Assembly (NCBI GenBank): GCA_029964075.1
Contig: CM057142.1
Span: 28,212,392 to 28,276,391 of the forward strand
DNA: 64,000 bases
Source of the DNA: Patiria pectinifera
Taxonomy: Eukaryota; Echinodermata; Asteroidea; Valvatida; Asterinidae
Reading direction: 5' to 3'
Shown: one piece after another, positions 23,561 to 36,100 of the stretch
Position numbering within the stretch: position 1 is the first letter of the stretch
Layout of the letters: every line of letters begins with the position of its first letter
Notes under the pieces: generated by a model
The model's database searches: none
Seen by the model: the letters and a program-made list of their open reading frames with translations, nothing else
What the model was told of the DNA's origin: nothing
Made by a program: the position numbers and the translations under genes

Positions 23561-25010
23561 ATGCAGACCGTTTCTTGTGCGTGCGTAAAAATGAAGACAA
23601 AAAAATTACGCCAAATTGTACATAATTTTTTTTTTTTTTTTTTTGGAAGCTATTTCTACTGAATTCTCAAAACTCTTAAAGAGTAAGTGGTCTTCGTACC
23701 GTTTTGTGGAGTTCTTCTGAAAAAAAGAAGAGTTGCATGAAACAACAAAGGGAGACATGCCTGCAATGCTGTACAGATTTAAAATTAACAGACGGGCAAA
23801 GAAAGGTGTCTGTATGGGCTCTATGGTGTTGATTATGACAAACTGAACAGGCTCGATCGGTTGCCGTCCCGTAGCCCTATCAGTCCAAAGAGAGATCTAA
23901 GTATGAACAGTGATATCTTAACGGTGTATATTAAAGATGGCTGCAATTTGGTATATAGTGAATGTATGTATGTGGTGGTATTGTAGAGTCATTGAGCATT
24001 GTGCATGCAGAAGCAATTTCTTCCTTTTTTTTCTCCCTGTCTTTCTGTATTTTGTTATTACATGTAAATTTAAGTCTTGTTTATGTGTGTCCACAAGTCT
24101 GTTACCCCATTAAGTGTGACTGTCCATGTAAACTGTCCATGTAAACTGTCCATTGTATCCACACAGGGGAAGTGTGTGATTTAAAATCTGCTTGCATAGT
24201 CCCAGTTTGAATTTGTGAGTATTGCAATGCACGGGATGGTTCACAATGGACCGGCATACTTCTTGAAGGCAATTGACATTCTCAAGTCTCGTTGGCAGCT
24301 CTCTTATTGTAATAGCCATTCCACAAACTCTCCGCAGTTGGATAGCCAAAGGGTTTGACTGAACTTATGTTCTTACTAGGGTTTCAGTCAGTTAAGATTA
24401 ACACTAGCCGGATTTGAACAGCAATGTGAAGCTCTTTGAGACCTTTATAAGACTTGTATAAGGCAATATATTGTAAGCACCTTATTATTATAATGAAATT
24501 ACAGCTCAGAATGAGTTGTCGAGGTGAGGATCAAGACCAACGTAAAAATGTTTGGTAAAAAGGTATTTAATCTTGATGGCATTTCAATTTTCATTTGGTA
24601 TTGGGAAATGTTCACTTATGTCATGATTGCATTTCCTTAACAAACATTGATTAACATTGCTTCTAAACCAAACATAAAGAACATTTTAAAAGTAGACGTA
24701 CGGGCAAGTTTGCACGATTGTTTTTGAAAGGTAGGCTTCAATGCCAAGCTTCAGCCAGCTAGATTCACATCATAATTTAGAAACCTGCAGAGTAACGATC
24801 TGAACGAGTTTTTTGCCGTCCCACACTTTCTTTTTCCACATTGTGATACTGCCAAGAGCTAACAGACCGATCCATTAAGCCCCACCCACAGCACACACGG
24901 GTGACAACATGTGTGCCCCTTCAATGCAACACTGCATCTTCCAGTAGTGCGCCTCGTACACACATGCATGCATGTCAGACTTTGGTGCATGCATGTTGGA
25001 CATTGATGTC

Positions 25011-25262
25011 ACTCGGGCAGTCACGTTGGCATAGTGATACTTTCCCCGCCTTACACCGCTGTGACCCTGGTTCAGTTCCTGCCTGGGCTAATTATTGGGT
25101 TTTTCGGTCCCTACCTGATTCCTTAAGTTTCCTCAGAATATTCTTCTGGGTTTTTCCTCCCACATCAAAAACTGTAACTTCTTCACATTGTCTTCACTTT
25201 TCTGGGCCCATAGGAGAACAGTGGATCTCACTGAATGGGCCTACCCAGTTAAAATTAAAAAA
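25011..25262 (+). mobile_element. tRNA-derived SINE
   Basis: The tRNA-like head cacgttggcatagtgatac (about 25022) is followed by the B-box-like gaccctggttcagttcctg (about 25063). The body, with gggtttttcctcccacatca, resembles the middle of several animal SINEs. The tail ends in aaaaaacaaatac. The tRNA fold is degraded. Confidence 0.55.
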
Positions 25263-27454
25263 CAAATACTTAACTAATCAGCTGTGATTGGTCAAAATAT
25301 CACGGGCTGGGCTTAATGGACCGGCAATGACTTGTCACTAGAATAGGTATGAGTAAACCTTTGTGTATTCAATTTAATAAATTAAAACAAAGGAAAAAAA
25401 CCATCTGATACACCTGCAGCTAATAAGTTCTATTGTGAAGTGACTACATGGTAATATTCCAATGTGGATTAGCCTATACATGATTGTGAATGGACATTTT
25501 TGGTTTTGGCTTGTGAGAATGCCATATTTCCAAAACATACATGTAGCTATAGGCTGACAAAACTTGCAGGTTGTGGATTATGTAAATACGGTATGTGCAT
25601 TATCAGATGCAGGATCCCTGTGTGTAGTTTGACACTGACAAACGCAATGACATCACTCTGGAAACTAGACAAAGATGGTTGCTTCCTGAGAGGAAAGGTC
25701 TATGACCATGTGCAAATTGCAGCTTTTTTCCGAAATCGTAGCATTCCTGTCAATATTGAGAGACAAATATTGTAAGTATTCAAAAATAAGCACTTCATTG
25801 CGAAGTAGATTTTAGGGCCAAAGATTTTTTTTCAGAGACTGCCTTCAAACTTTTTTTCCCTTCAAATCCCAAACTCTGTATTCCTAAAGTGGTGTATTTA
25901 ATTGAAGTTATCAGTTTCTTCCTGTTCAAAGAACAAATATATTTATGTAATCATAAGTTTACTGTAAGATTATTTGGTGATTTCTTTTTTAAGGTAATCT
26001 TGTAATTAGATACTTTCTTTGTGTTTATATATCGTCATTCTGTTGGCAGTTGTATATGGTGCAAGATGAGTAAACAAGAACAAGAAAAACCCTCAGTATA
26101 TATATATATTTTTTATCATAGCTGAAACCATCAGCATGAAGACCTGGCTTAAACGATTGTCAACGAAAAGCAAACGTTTGAACTCTTGAGCCACTGCACT
26201 AACCAAATCTGACCCAGCCTATAATTTCAAAATTCAAATTACTTGACACTTGCATGAAAGTTACATGTGCCTTTTGCCATATCATGACTTAATACCTCAA
26301 ATATTGTATGTCTCAAGGGCACTTGTGCTTGAAAAAAAAATTGATGTTGTTTCCTTAACTCATGAGCATTTGTACAACATCGTATTACATTTCTTTATTC
26401 CCAGACGAATCCATAAAAACATTTAGCGGTTTCGGGTAATACAGCGAGTAATATTTCAAGCAATTGGTAAAATTTGCATTACTTTGAGCATGAGAAAGTG
26501 GCAATGTACTTGAACTCGACTTGAGATTGTCCAAACCTGTCCACAGTGGTTAGTGTTAACAAAATTGCCTCTTTCAGGCCTGTTTATACATGTACTTCAT
26601 GCAATTTTTAGTGTGATGCCGTTTCTTTAGGGTACGTCACAGTAAAACTTCAGTTGTAGACGTCATGAAATTCACTTCGCTTTCGCGTGAAGAATGAACG
26701 GGCATTTAATCAGAACATTAACTTGGATTTAATGACTATGTATGATTTATCCTCGACCAGTAACATATTATGTTCCACTTCAAAACAAAACTTTGAAACA
26801 AAACTTTTGCATGCTGGGGTTATAAAAGCAAGTTAAAATACGTAATTGTTAACAGGTATGAACGAAAGTCCATTTTCCCAACCCCACCCATGTTGTTTTC
26901 ATGTTCTGTTTGTTTGTGTGCGTGTTTTCTTCATTGTACAGTTTTAAGTTATTTGACAGTTGCCTATGTATTTCATGTTTGTATAAAAAAAAAACTAATA
27001 AAGTATTAACCAATCAATGGTATTCCTACAGAATTCTAGAGTTTAAGTGTGAATATTTGTTGTACAGGTTCATGTTTCCCCGTGTCAAAAAAAATATCCT
27101 TTTATTTTCCAGAAATGTTTACTTGGTCTTACATAAATGCAGGAGTTGAGCCACTGACACCATTACAAGAATTTTAATAATAACAATAACTGCCGAATCC
27201 ATTATTTGTTATTTCCATTTTTTTCTTCTCCAAAATTAAACACTTTCCCCCTTTTGAATAGATGACGCACTGAGAATACCAGTACTTAAACATTTGTTTA
27301 TGAAGTTCATTACTCTGACAAACCAAACCTTGTTTTGAAACATGACAATCCACTTTTTGGATTTTATGAAGTTTTACAAATTAATGCTTATATTCAGTGT
27401 TGCCCTGATGTCATAAACACTGTATACATGTTGTACTCAGTGTTGTTGAAAGGC

Positions 27455-27560
27455 GTGTGAGAAAAATTCCCATGCTTACTAGTGCAGATGTCTTACCACT
27501 CGGCCACTGAGCTAACCAGGGTCAGCTGGCTGGTTCAAATCTGATAGAGCAGCGGGTACC
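27455..27560 (-). mobile_element. tRNA-derived SINE fragment
   Basis: On the minus strand, ggttagctcagtggccgagt (about 27515) is an A-box head like that of tRNA genes, followed by ggtaagacatctgcactag. The matching anticodon and T arms are missing, so this is a SINE head fragment and not a tRNA gene. Confidence 0.5.
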
Positions 27561-28280
27561 ATAACCATTTAAAAATATATATGATTGGAATATGATAGGG
27601 GAAAAAAATTCTATCCTATGAATAGTCATGAGCTGCCTTCCAAAAAGTACAATGTTCCAACCGAATGCACCAATGATGTCTGATTCCGCCTCTGAAAAGC
27701 ATAGCATTGATCCTTTATACAAAATACCAAAAAGTAAGTTTTTTTCTTCCGCAAGTTTTGCAAATTTGTCATACTGGGTTATACATACAACTGATATGCC
27801 TCTGCATTCCGAGTACTACAGATTCGTTAATAAATGTTAAAAATCGTACCACAAGCTCCCATCAACTACTTTAAAAGACAAAATATCAGGGGAACCCAAG
27901 GTGATCCACGGATCGAATGTGTCAGGTGTTTTCGCGGTCAATCCCTATGTTTTGTGTTCTTCAAAAATATCTTATCAGAACAAAAAACTACTTAGCAAAG
28001 TTGATAATAAGCAGAAAAAGTTCTTTTCAGAACTAATATCTTCTAAGCAGTAGTTATTACCACATGGTGTTACCGCAAACCGAAACGATACCGATACCCC
28101 ACCATGCAAAGCCTCAAATCTTATATTCTTCAAAAATAGTTTTAAAAAACGTAGATGACCTTGAGCTTTGACTCCATTGAAGTTACATTAAAATCCATCA
28201 AATTCTTTAGGTAAAGAAATATTTAAAGCATATTTGAACAATGACCTCTAATAAGCCCTTCATACAAAAAGCCAGTGAGT

Positions 28281-28286
28281 TTTATT
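28281..28286 (-). terminator. Candidate LGMN poly(A) signal
   Basis: AATAAA on the minus strand about 745 bp after the TAA. It is the first such motif I see downstream of the stop; the 28,287-29,030 interval would be 3' UTR. Confidence 0.4.
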
Positions 28287-29030
28287 TTATTTTTTTTACA
28301 GTCAAATCTGCAGAGGCAGAGAAAGCTATTTAAAACTTTTAAAAAGGCGGCAATATATCTGCAGTGTTCTGTCTTTAAAAAAGTGCATGTGCTTAGGATG
28401 ACATACATGTTAATAGTGGAATGTAAAAATAACAGACTACAAAAATAAACAAGTTATTGTACACAAAAATACTATGTAACCCTCTCACCGCAATAATATA
28501 AGCAAAACAAATGACCCCTTTCACCGTGATAATATAATTAGCAAAACAAACAACTACAAAGCACGAAATAAATTCACATATAAACCCATTTAACAGCAAA
28601 AAGAAAGAAACTCTGTTAAATGATCGCCTTGTTTTGAATGAATGGAATTTAGGTGTACCAGTGTTTACCTGTTAAAAAATACAAGAAACAATTTTGCGAG
28701 CATTCCCTGCTTCAAATTTTAAGTTTTAAAAATTATTCTCAACCACTTATTTGCATCATTAAAAATAAGCATTTATGAGAGAAACAAGCATATTCTATAA
28801 AAAAAAATCAACATTGACCTAAAAAAAATTCTATTTATAAAGTTCATTACATAGTACAAAACACAGCAATCAAAAATCCTGATTATATATTTCAGTACTT
28901 AATCACAGCTACTGATTTTCATATTATGCTCATCCCGTTGACTACATTCCATTATTTGCTGGGTTCCAAATGCGCAACCACCAACAGCGCCCTCGTAGGT
29001 GAGGCAGCATAACGATACGCCAAACAAGAT

Positions 29031-32000
29031 TTACTGGCACTGTGCATCGAGGGCAGTGGTGATCCTACAGAAGGAGATACATAAGTAACACAAAACTCAT
29101 TTCAATTATCAAATTATCATCAGATGGTTTAACTGAATGGGTTTTCTAAACCTAGACTTGATGATGCTGTGTTGAATATCAGTGTGTTATTGCAGAGTTA
29201 GAGGACAATGGTATCACTTGGATATAAGCGTGAGCCAAAAATGTGTGCCATGATTTATTGACACAAAATTGATATAAAGAACACCCTGAGGTACTTGCAA
29301 TGTTACTGTATGCCTAAAATGTTTGCAAATTGTGATTTTATCATGTCTAGAAAATTTGTTTCAGTCTTGTGACAAAAACTCTGACTTCTACAAAACAAAA
29401 AACGTACGCATATGCTCTTTATAAAGGTGCTACATAATGTGTCTCATATTTCTCACAAACTTCATTTACCTGTCTTTATAAACAGACATAATTACCTGCG
29501 CCTTGAGTACCTAAATTGTTGGTAGGTACATGTGCTATATAAGACTCTGGTATTGTATGTGTATGTATGCACTATTAGTCTTTTTATTTAAAATGTCTAA
29601 AGGATGTTTGTTTAAATACAGATACTGTTAAACTGTTGGGGGAAAAATTCTGACTTCACAACTTTTTGTGATGGGTGATCACACAGTTACATAACTGCAC
29701 CAATTTAGACACAGATTTTGCAATGTACATGCAATATTCACAAGGGTAACCAAGTATTCCAACAATGCATGGCCAGCAAAAATGAAATCGTGAATGCAAA
29801 GAATTCTCATGAAAAAGGGGCATCCAAGACAAGGGAAATTTACACTTACATCTCTGTTGCCACACGTTCCTCACAAAGGTTAGCCAAGATGTACATCAGA
29901 GACAGAGCATAGTCATGCTGCAGGGATGAAAATGTGGACCAAAAAAATCATACTTGCATTAAAGGTACACTTTCGACAGCAAGAACCCATTTGGGCTCAA
30001 AAATATGTTTATCACAAACGATAATAATTGGGAAAAAAGTTCAAGAATACGAATGTTATCACAACTATACCCAACTATACCTTCAGAGACAGAAAGTCAA
30101 CTTTCTATCCTATAGAGTTGCATATTTTGACGAAAGAATGCTGATATGTACATATTTGAGTCGATATCAATCTTCGAGTAAAATTGTGTTTTTCGGAGTC
30201 AAAATCATGCTACAACATTTTTTAGACCTTTTGAGAGATCAACCATCCCAGGTGAATGTTTCTTTAAATCCTACTTTAACTAAAAACAATCCAACTTTTT
30301 GTATGGTCAAAACACTAAGATCTTTTACTGATTCACATTAGACTTCCATTATATAAGCACTTGTAAAAGGTCTTGGGAAAAGCTTTCCACTTCAAGACTT
30401 ATTCACATTTAAGTAAAAATGTAGCAAATTCTGTTAAGAACCAATCCGGCCCATCAGGCAAGCATTCATATATGTATCTCCAGTTTTAATAATTGGCATG
30501 AAAAGACTGAAAATATGTATAGTCCCTTAAGATGGGATGCCAGTCCATCGCAGGTTACTCCCCAGCTAATGATGGTACCCCTTTACACCTCTTGGTGGAG
30601 GGAGGCAAGTGCGGGTGAAGTGGCTTGCCTAAGGACCCACCATATGACCAGCTGCTGGATTTAAGCCCCTGACATGTGATGCGTCACAAACCGTAACACC
30701 AGGTCACACTCCCCCTTAATCACCCCTCCCTCACAATTCTCAGATCACCTATGGGTGCCTGCTGTTCTTAGCAACTGACCTTTTGGAAGGGGAAGCATTT
30801 TTCAGAAAAATGCTCGACGGCAGTTTTGTAGCAGTCCCAGTTGGTCACCTGGACACCATGCCGGGTCATGATTTTGTCCATCCGGTCTCCGTTGTCATTT
30901 AGGACAGTCTGGACAGTTGCTTGCAACACCGACACCATGGCTTGTTGGTTCTGTGCAGGGCAAGCATTAAGAACCAGAGCTACATTTAGGTCATGACTAA
31001 GACCATTATTAAAATATCTAGGCCTTTCCTTGCATCGTAAACAAATCTTACAACTACCCAGAGACAACAAATACACAAAAAATAATCACCCTCTGTGAAA
31101 TTGTTTATCCAATTATTTTTTGACTAGATTGGATAACTTTTAAATGGTTTTATCTGTTAATTTAGGGTAACTAAAATTTACCAGAATGTGAAAAACTTCC
31201 AACTGGGAAATTCTGTTGATACAAAGTAGTGTGGTGCCAGCCACAAACCTCATTTTATATTCACTGCATATAAGTGCACACCCACAGTTATTAAATAATA
31301 AACAAAGCCCCATTCATTGTAATCTCATATTATTTCAATCCATATTCCAAGTTCAAAGTAACTATAACCTGCAAGTCAAAGGAAATGTTCACAGAATTGA
31401 ACAGAAAATGCTAGGTTTCCTTGTCAGTTTCCTTTTATGGTTTATTTAATCCATTCTGAGGTATCATCGTTTGCGATTTCCAGGTTTGTAGCATTACTAA
31501 TGTTGCTAGCATCGTGACTTTGGGCGTGATCCCTGGCTACATGGCATATATGGGTTTATGGCTTCTGACTAGCCCCCCCCCCCTTCAACAAAGACACACA
31601 GAATGGGGAACTGCAAACATAGGGCTGGATAAGCTCAGTTCGTAGAGTACCACATGGCAATCTGAAGATCACAGGTTCAAACCGCACTCCACTCAATTTC
31701 TTTGTTCAACTTCATAAAATTATAAATAATTTCCAAAGACTTACTAAGCTACTGAGTCTTACTTCATAATAAGGAGAGGGAGCTGCCAATTTCTCACTCT
31801 TACCTTTCCGAGGGTAGTGATCTCCTGCAGTATCTCGCTGCGTTTGCGTGGATCCCGGGCGGCCATTAAACGGTGATGCAAGATCGCCATGGGAACTTCT
31901 GGGCTAGGCACAGCATCAAGCTGCCAAGCAACCAAAAAAACATTTATTATGATGAAAAAAAAATGACGAGGGAATGACTAGCTGTGATGAATTTTCAAAT

Positions 32001-33148
32001 CAAAATTGGTTCAAAAAAGAATATTGTAAATATTGAACATGCATGCAAGACAAGAATACACTGCTAATAAAGCTAATTGCAGTAAGCAATCTCAACTTTA
32101 AAACACATGTCATGGTTTGTTTTTCATGCAGATTTTGCATTTGGTCTTTGGTAGAGTAATGTCTAACTGCTTAATGTGATGCCATAAATCATATAACTGT
32201 ATGCATGTTATTGTTTGCCTTCTAGTCCAGTGATTTGTTTTCGCTTCAATGCTCACACTGTAAATATATTTTTCTCCTGACAATTTCAGTGCATGTACAG
32301 ACAAAACCGTTTATCAGACTATTTTAGATTGAAAATGACTACTTTTTGATTTTGAGTTTGCTTGCCTGATTCAAAATAGGTAAACGGTCCAAAACTTTTT
32401 TCTTAAATGTAATGCACATCATTTTTTTTGGGTGGGGGGGTGGGGGGAAGATGTATTTTTGCCAATTCAAAGAACAGTACAATACATCTGAAGCAGAAAA
32501 AGGCTTCTTCATGTTTTCAAACATAAAGCAAGGTTACCGTTAAAAGCCATGCCTTTCAAGATGTGTTCTTTTTTTTTCCCAAAATGTTTGGACTTATCTT
32601 CTCTGTGGTATGATTCCTTGTTTGTCTCTGGGGGAAATAATTCTCATTCACAGATACGGAACCAATTGCAAACTAAATTTGGTAAATTGAGGGCAGTATT
32701 GAAGAAAATCTGGGGTTTTTTTCGTTGGAAAACGACGGTTATTCCCCTTGTCTTGAAAATGACAGCGTACCATGCGCAACAATTTCACAGGATGATTGAT
32801 ACTATAATTAATTTTAGCTACAATCAAGTAGATTAATTCAAAATATTTGGCAGTTTCGTTTTGAGCGTTTCCAAATGGCGCATACATTATGTACCTTTGA
32901 ATTTTCAAAAATGATCATTATTCAAAGCATAAAACCTATTGAAATGAACGTATTAGATGCATACTCACAGGTGCTTCTGTTAACTTTGCAGCCTTTTCAG
33001 CCGATTTCACCTCTGCACCCTCTCCCTGGTACTGTCCCAGCGTGTCTTTATCAAAGGACATGTCGCCATATTTGTGGACTTTGCTTGTGTTGGTCTCCGC
33101 CTTCACAATACCAAATTGTTTTAACAGAGTTTCAACATTGAAGTCAGC
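29031..33148 (-). CDS. LGMN: LGMN exons 8-12: linker, activation peptide and LSAM prodomain
   Basis: Residues 243-431. Exon 8 includes [12 protein letters not shown], and exon 9 includes [15 protein letters not shown]. The site aligned with human autoprocessing Asn323 is Arg324, with Asp325 next to it. The prodomain keeps four cysteines (NWDC, SEKC, NLC and C430, one residue before the end), matching the two disulfides of the human prodomain. Exon 12 supplies only 11 residues. It was found because exon 11 ends at a strong donor (AT|GTAAGT) and its reading frame would otherwise stop inside that donor. Confidence 0.92.
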
Positions 33149-36100
33149 CTGCAAAATGAAAGCACAAAAATAATGCTCATTGGCTACTTCTGAAATATTG
33201 AGCAAATTATGTGATCTAGCCCCATACATTACATGGCTCTGCTTATTGTAAGCAGAGTTCTGCTATATCTACCCAAAAAAATGCATTCAATTCATGATCA
33301 GCGTATTTCAAAGGTAAGCAAGAAACTTTCACTTGTAAAAATTCTGTACTTATTTGATAAGCACAGAGTTTCCGTGTAAGCACTTCGGAGACATAACTAA
33401 GCATGCACAGAATTCCATATTTAGCAAAGCAATGAAATCAGCACCAAATGATGGGAAGCACACAGAATAATATTTATTCTTTGGTATTTGGTCCATGTCT
33501 GACATTAACAGGAATTATTCTTTCCCAACTGAAATTCAATGTACAGAATATACAGAACTTGTTTGATTTTGCCAAACAAATTTAAACCACTTTTGATTGC
33601 AGCGATATAGTCAGGTCTATCACAAGTCCTTTCACAAGTCCCTTCATAATCAGTCCAGTTACAAGTCCTTTCACAAGTTCAGTCACAAAAAAACAGGCTG
33701 AACAATGACAATGATGCATGCTTGTGTTACAGTTCATTTGAATAGCAAGTGACTAGACTTGAGACTGAAGGACGGACATATAATGGAATTATGATGGGCT
33801 TGTGATAAGACTTGCAGGGATCCTTCACTCAACCAAAAAAGAAAGTCCCCCCTTCCAATACTTTTTTGTTTAACTCAAAAACTACTGAGCATCTCTCGCT
33901 CAAATAACGATTAATCAGTACAGAAATTCCTTAGCAATCCAGCCACACTCTCTATTTGGCCAAAAACAGTGATAATGTGTACAAATTTATGCAATTTATG
34001 ACAAATGATACTGAAAACAGTTGCACTTTTGTATACCTGTAAGTTGTGGTACTCACCTTGCCCGCATACAAAAGTGCAACTTTTTACCAGTACCACTTGT
34101 CATAAATTGCATAATTGTGTACACATTATCACTGTTGTGGGCCAAACAAAGAGTATGGCTGGATTGCCAAGGAAATTCTGTACTGATCAGTCGTAGTTTG
34201 AGGAAGATGTGCCAGTGGTTTTTGAGTTAGACAAAAAAGTATTGAGGGGGGGACTTTCTTTTTTGGTTGAGTGTATAAACCCTGCCTTGACTGCCTTTTG
34301 CCATACCACATCAGAGTTCTCCATCCACTTCACGCTGTACACGTCTCCCAGATATGTATCTAGTTTTTCATCATAGTAGCAAGCATAGGACGATTCATCT
34401 GGACCCGAAGCTGTGGTTGTGAAGACATTGTCAATCTTGTAGCTATCAAACATAGACCCAGACTCACAGGCCTCCAAGTAGAAAACCAACTACATACAGA
34501 AAAATGAACAGTACATGCTCTGAAAGTAATCAAAGGAATTGGTTCTCCTGCATTTTAGGAAAAATACAATAACCCTGGACATACATTAAAAAGCTTGGGG
34601 TGGAAAATGTTGGAATCTACATCTGTAAATGTTTGAGATATCATTTGTTTTTTGGGGGTGGGCATAAGTGGTCTAGCGGTGAGCAAAGAATTCATCGTGA
34701 GATTATGGGTTCGAGCCCTGCCGTTGCCATGCGTGTTGTGCCCTTGAGTAAGGCGCTTTACCTCAATTACTCCTCTCAACCCAGGTGTTAAATGGGTGCC
34801 AGCATTATTCAATGCTGGGAAAGAAACAGACTCGCTGTGGAGGCGATGTGGTGATCCCCCACAGAAGCATTATACATGTAAGAGTCTGGCCCCATCGCTT
34901 TGAAAGAGAGATAGGCACTCCGTTCCTGTGAACACAGCTTCGTCCCCTTTAACTTGACCTTCCATGGCAAGCCTGAATGAGGTCTTGAAACATGTCTCCA
35001 ACACCAATTTCACACAATTCAGGCATGCCATGAAGACATATCACCACATCATTAATGATCGAATTTTAAAAACATTTTTCAAAATGGACTAAAACTTTTT
35101 AGATCTCTACAAGCATAGGGAATGTCAAGATATAATGGTGGAAACAGGCAGACATGTGAGAAGGATAAATAAAGTAACTCACATACAAATGCACACATCT
35201 AAAATACTAAATACATACTAAATACATACTAAATACATACCTTCTTGAACTTCTTCTCAGCTGCCATTTTAGTCAGAGCATCCTTAAGTTCTTTCTCAGA
35301 AAGCTTGAAAAGTAATGAAGAAATTAAACACACACATAACATTTCAGGGCATTACTTATCCAGGAATGACGAAAAATGCCTGTGCAAAATTAGTCTCAAG
35401 GTAAGACAATGAAACACAGCAGATACTAAAGCATCCCATCCTTTTAGAGCATTGCCTCTAATTCAACAAGAATACATTTATATTTTTTAATGAATTCCTT
35501 CCCTTTTCAATTATTGTTTTAATTGAATAAATGGCTGAAGTTTATCCGAGTACAGAATAGTGAGTTTATTTCAAACATCGAGACAACCAATCGAAAGCAA
35601 ACTTTCAGCGGTCCGTCTTTGAGGTTGTCCAATTGTTTTCTAAAAAAATAAAGTAGTTTTCTTCAGCCGCCGTGTCTTCACAATGCTTGTCAGCTACTTA
35701 GAGATTTATATGACTGATGCTAACAAAAAGTGTTTCACATTAATTATCATGTTTGGAAGCATGTTTTCGCATAAAACTATTACATTAGCAAATAAGCACA
35801 TTTTCCAGTAGGTAACAATCAATGGAGCTGAATCTTATCTAAAGATTATAAAGGTCTTGTGAAAAACAAAATTTGATGGATTATTTTTTCCTCAACTGTG
35901 TTTCCTTACCGTGGATGTAGGGAAGGCAACCAGGTCCGTGGCTCCATGGTCAGCGAAGTAAACAAACACATTGTCATTTGGTCCACTGTAAACAGAGTAA
36001 AGTAAACAATGTTTTTCCTTTGAAACTAAATATGCAAAACTTTGCTCTTATTATGATTTAAACTGTAAATTGAACAGGGCAACTTAAAAGGTGGATTTGT

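Larger units (their letters stand above)
23561..28200. other. Convergent interval between DAAM and LGMN
   Basis: AT-rich sequence between two convergent genes. Apart from the SINE-like pieces at 25,011-25,262 and 27,455-27,560, I see only simple sequence: a short 15-bp tandem (tgtccatgtaaac, 24120-24150), atatatat at 26098 and poly-A/T runs. No gene is supported. Part may be alternative DAAM 3' UTR. Confidence 0.5.

Noticed and set aside
31630-31695. A tRNA gene on the plus strand
   Set aside because: Box sequences are good but no closing acceptor stem; treated as a SINE head.
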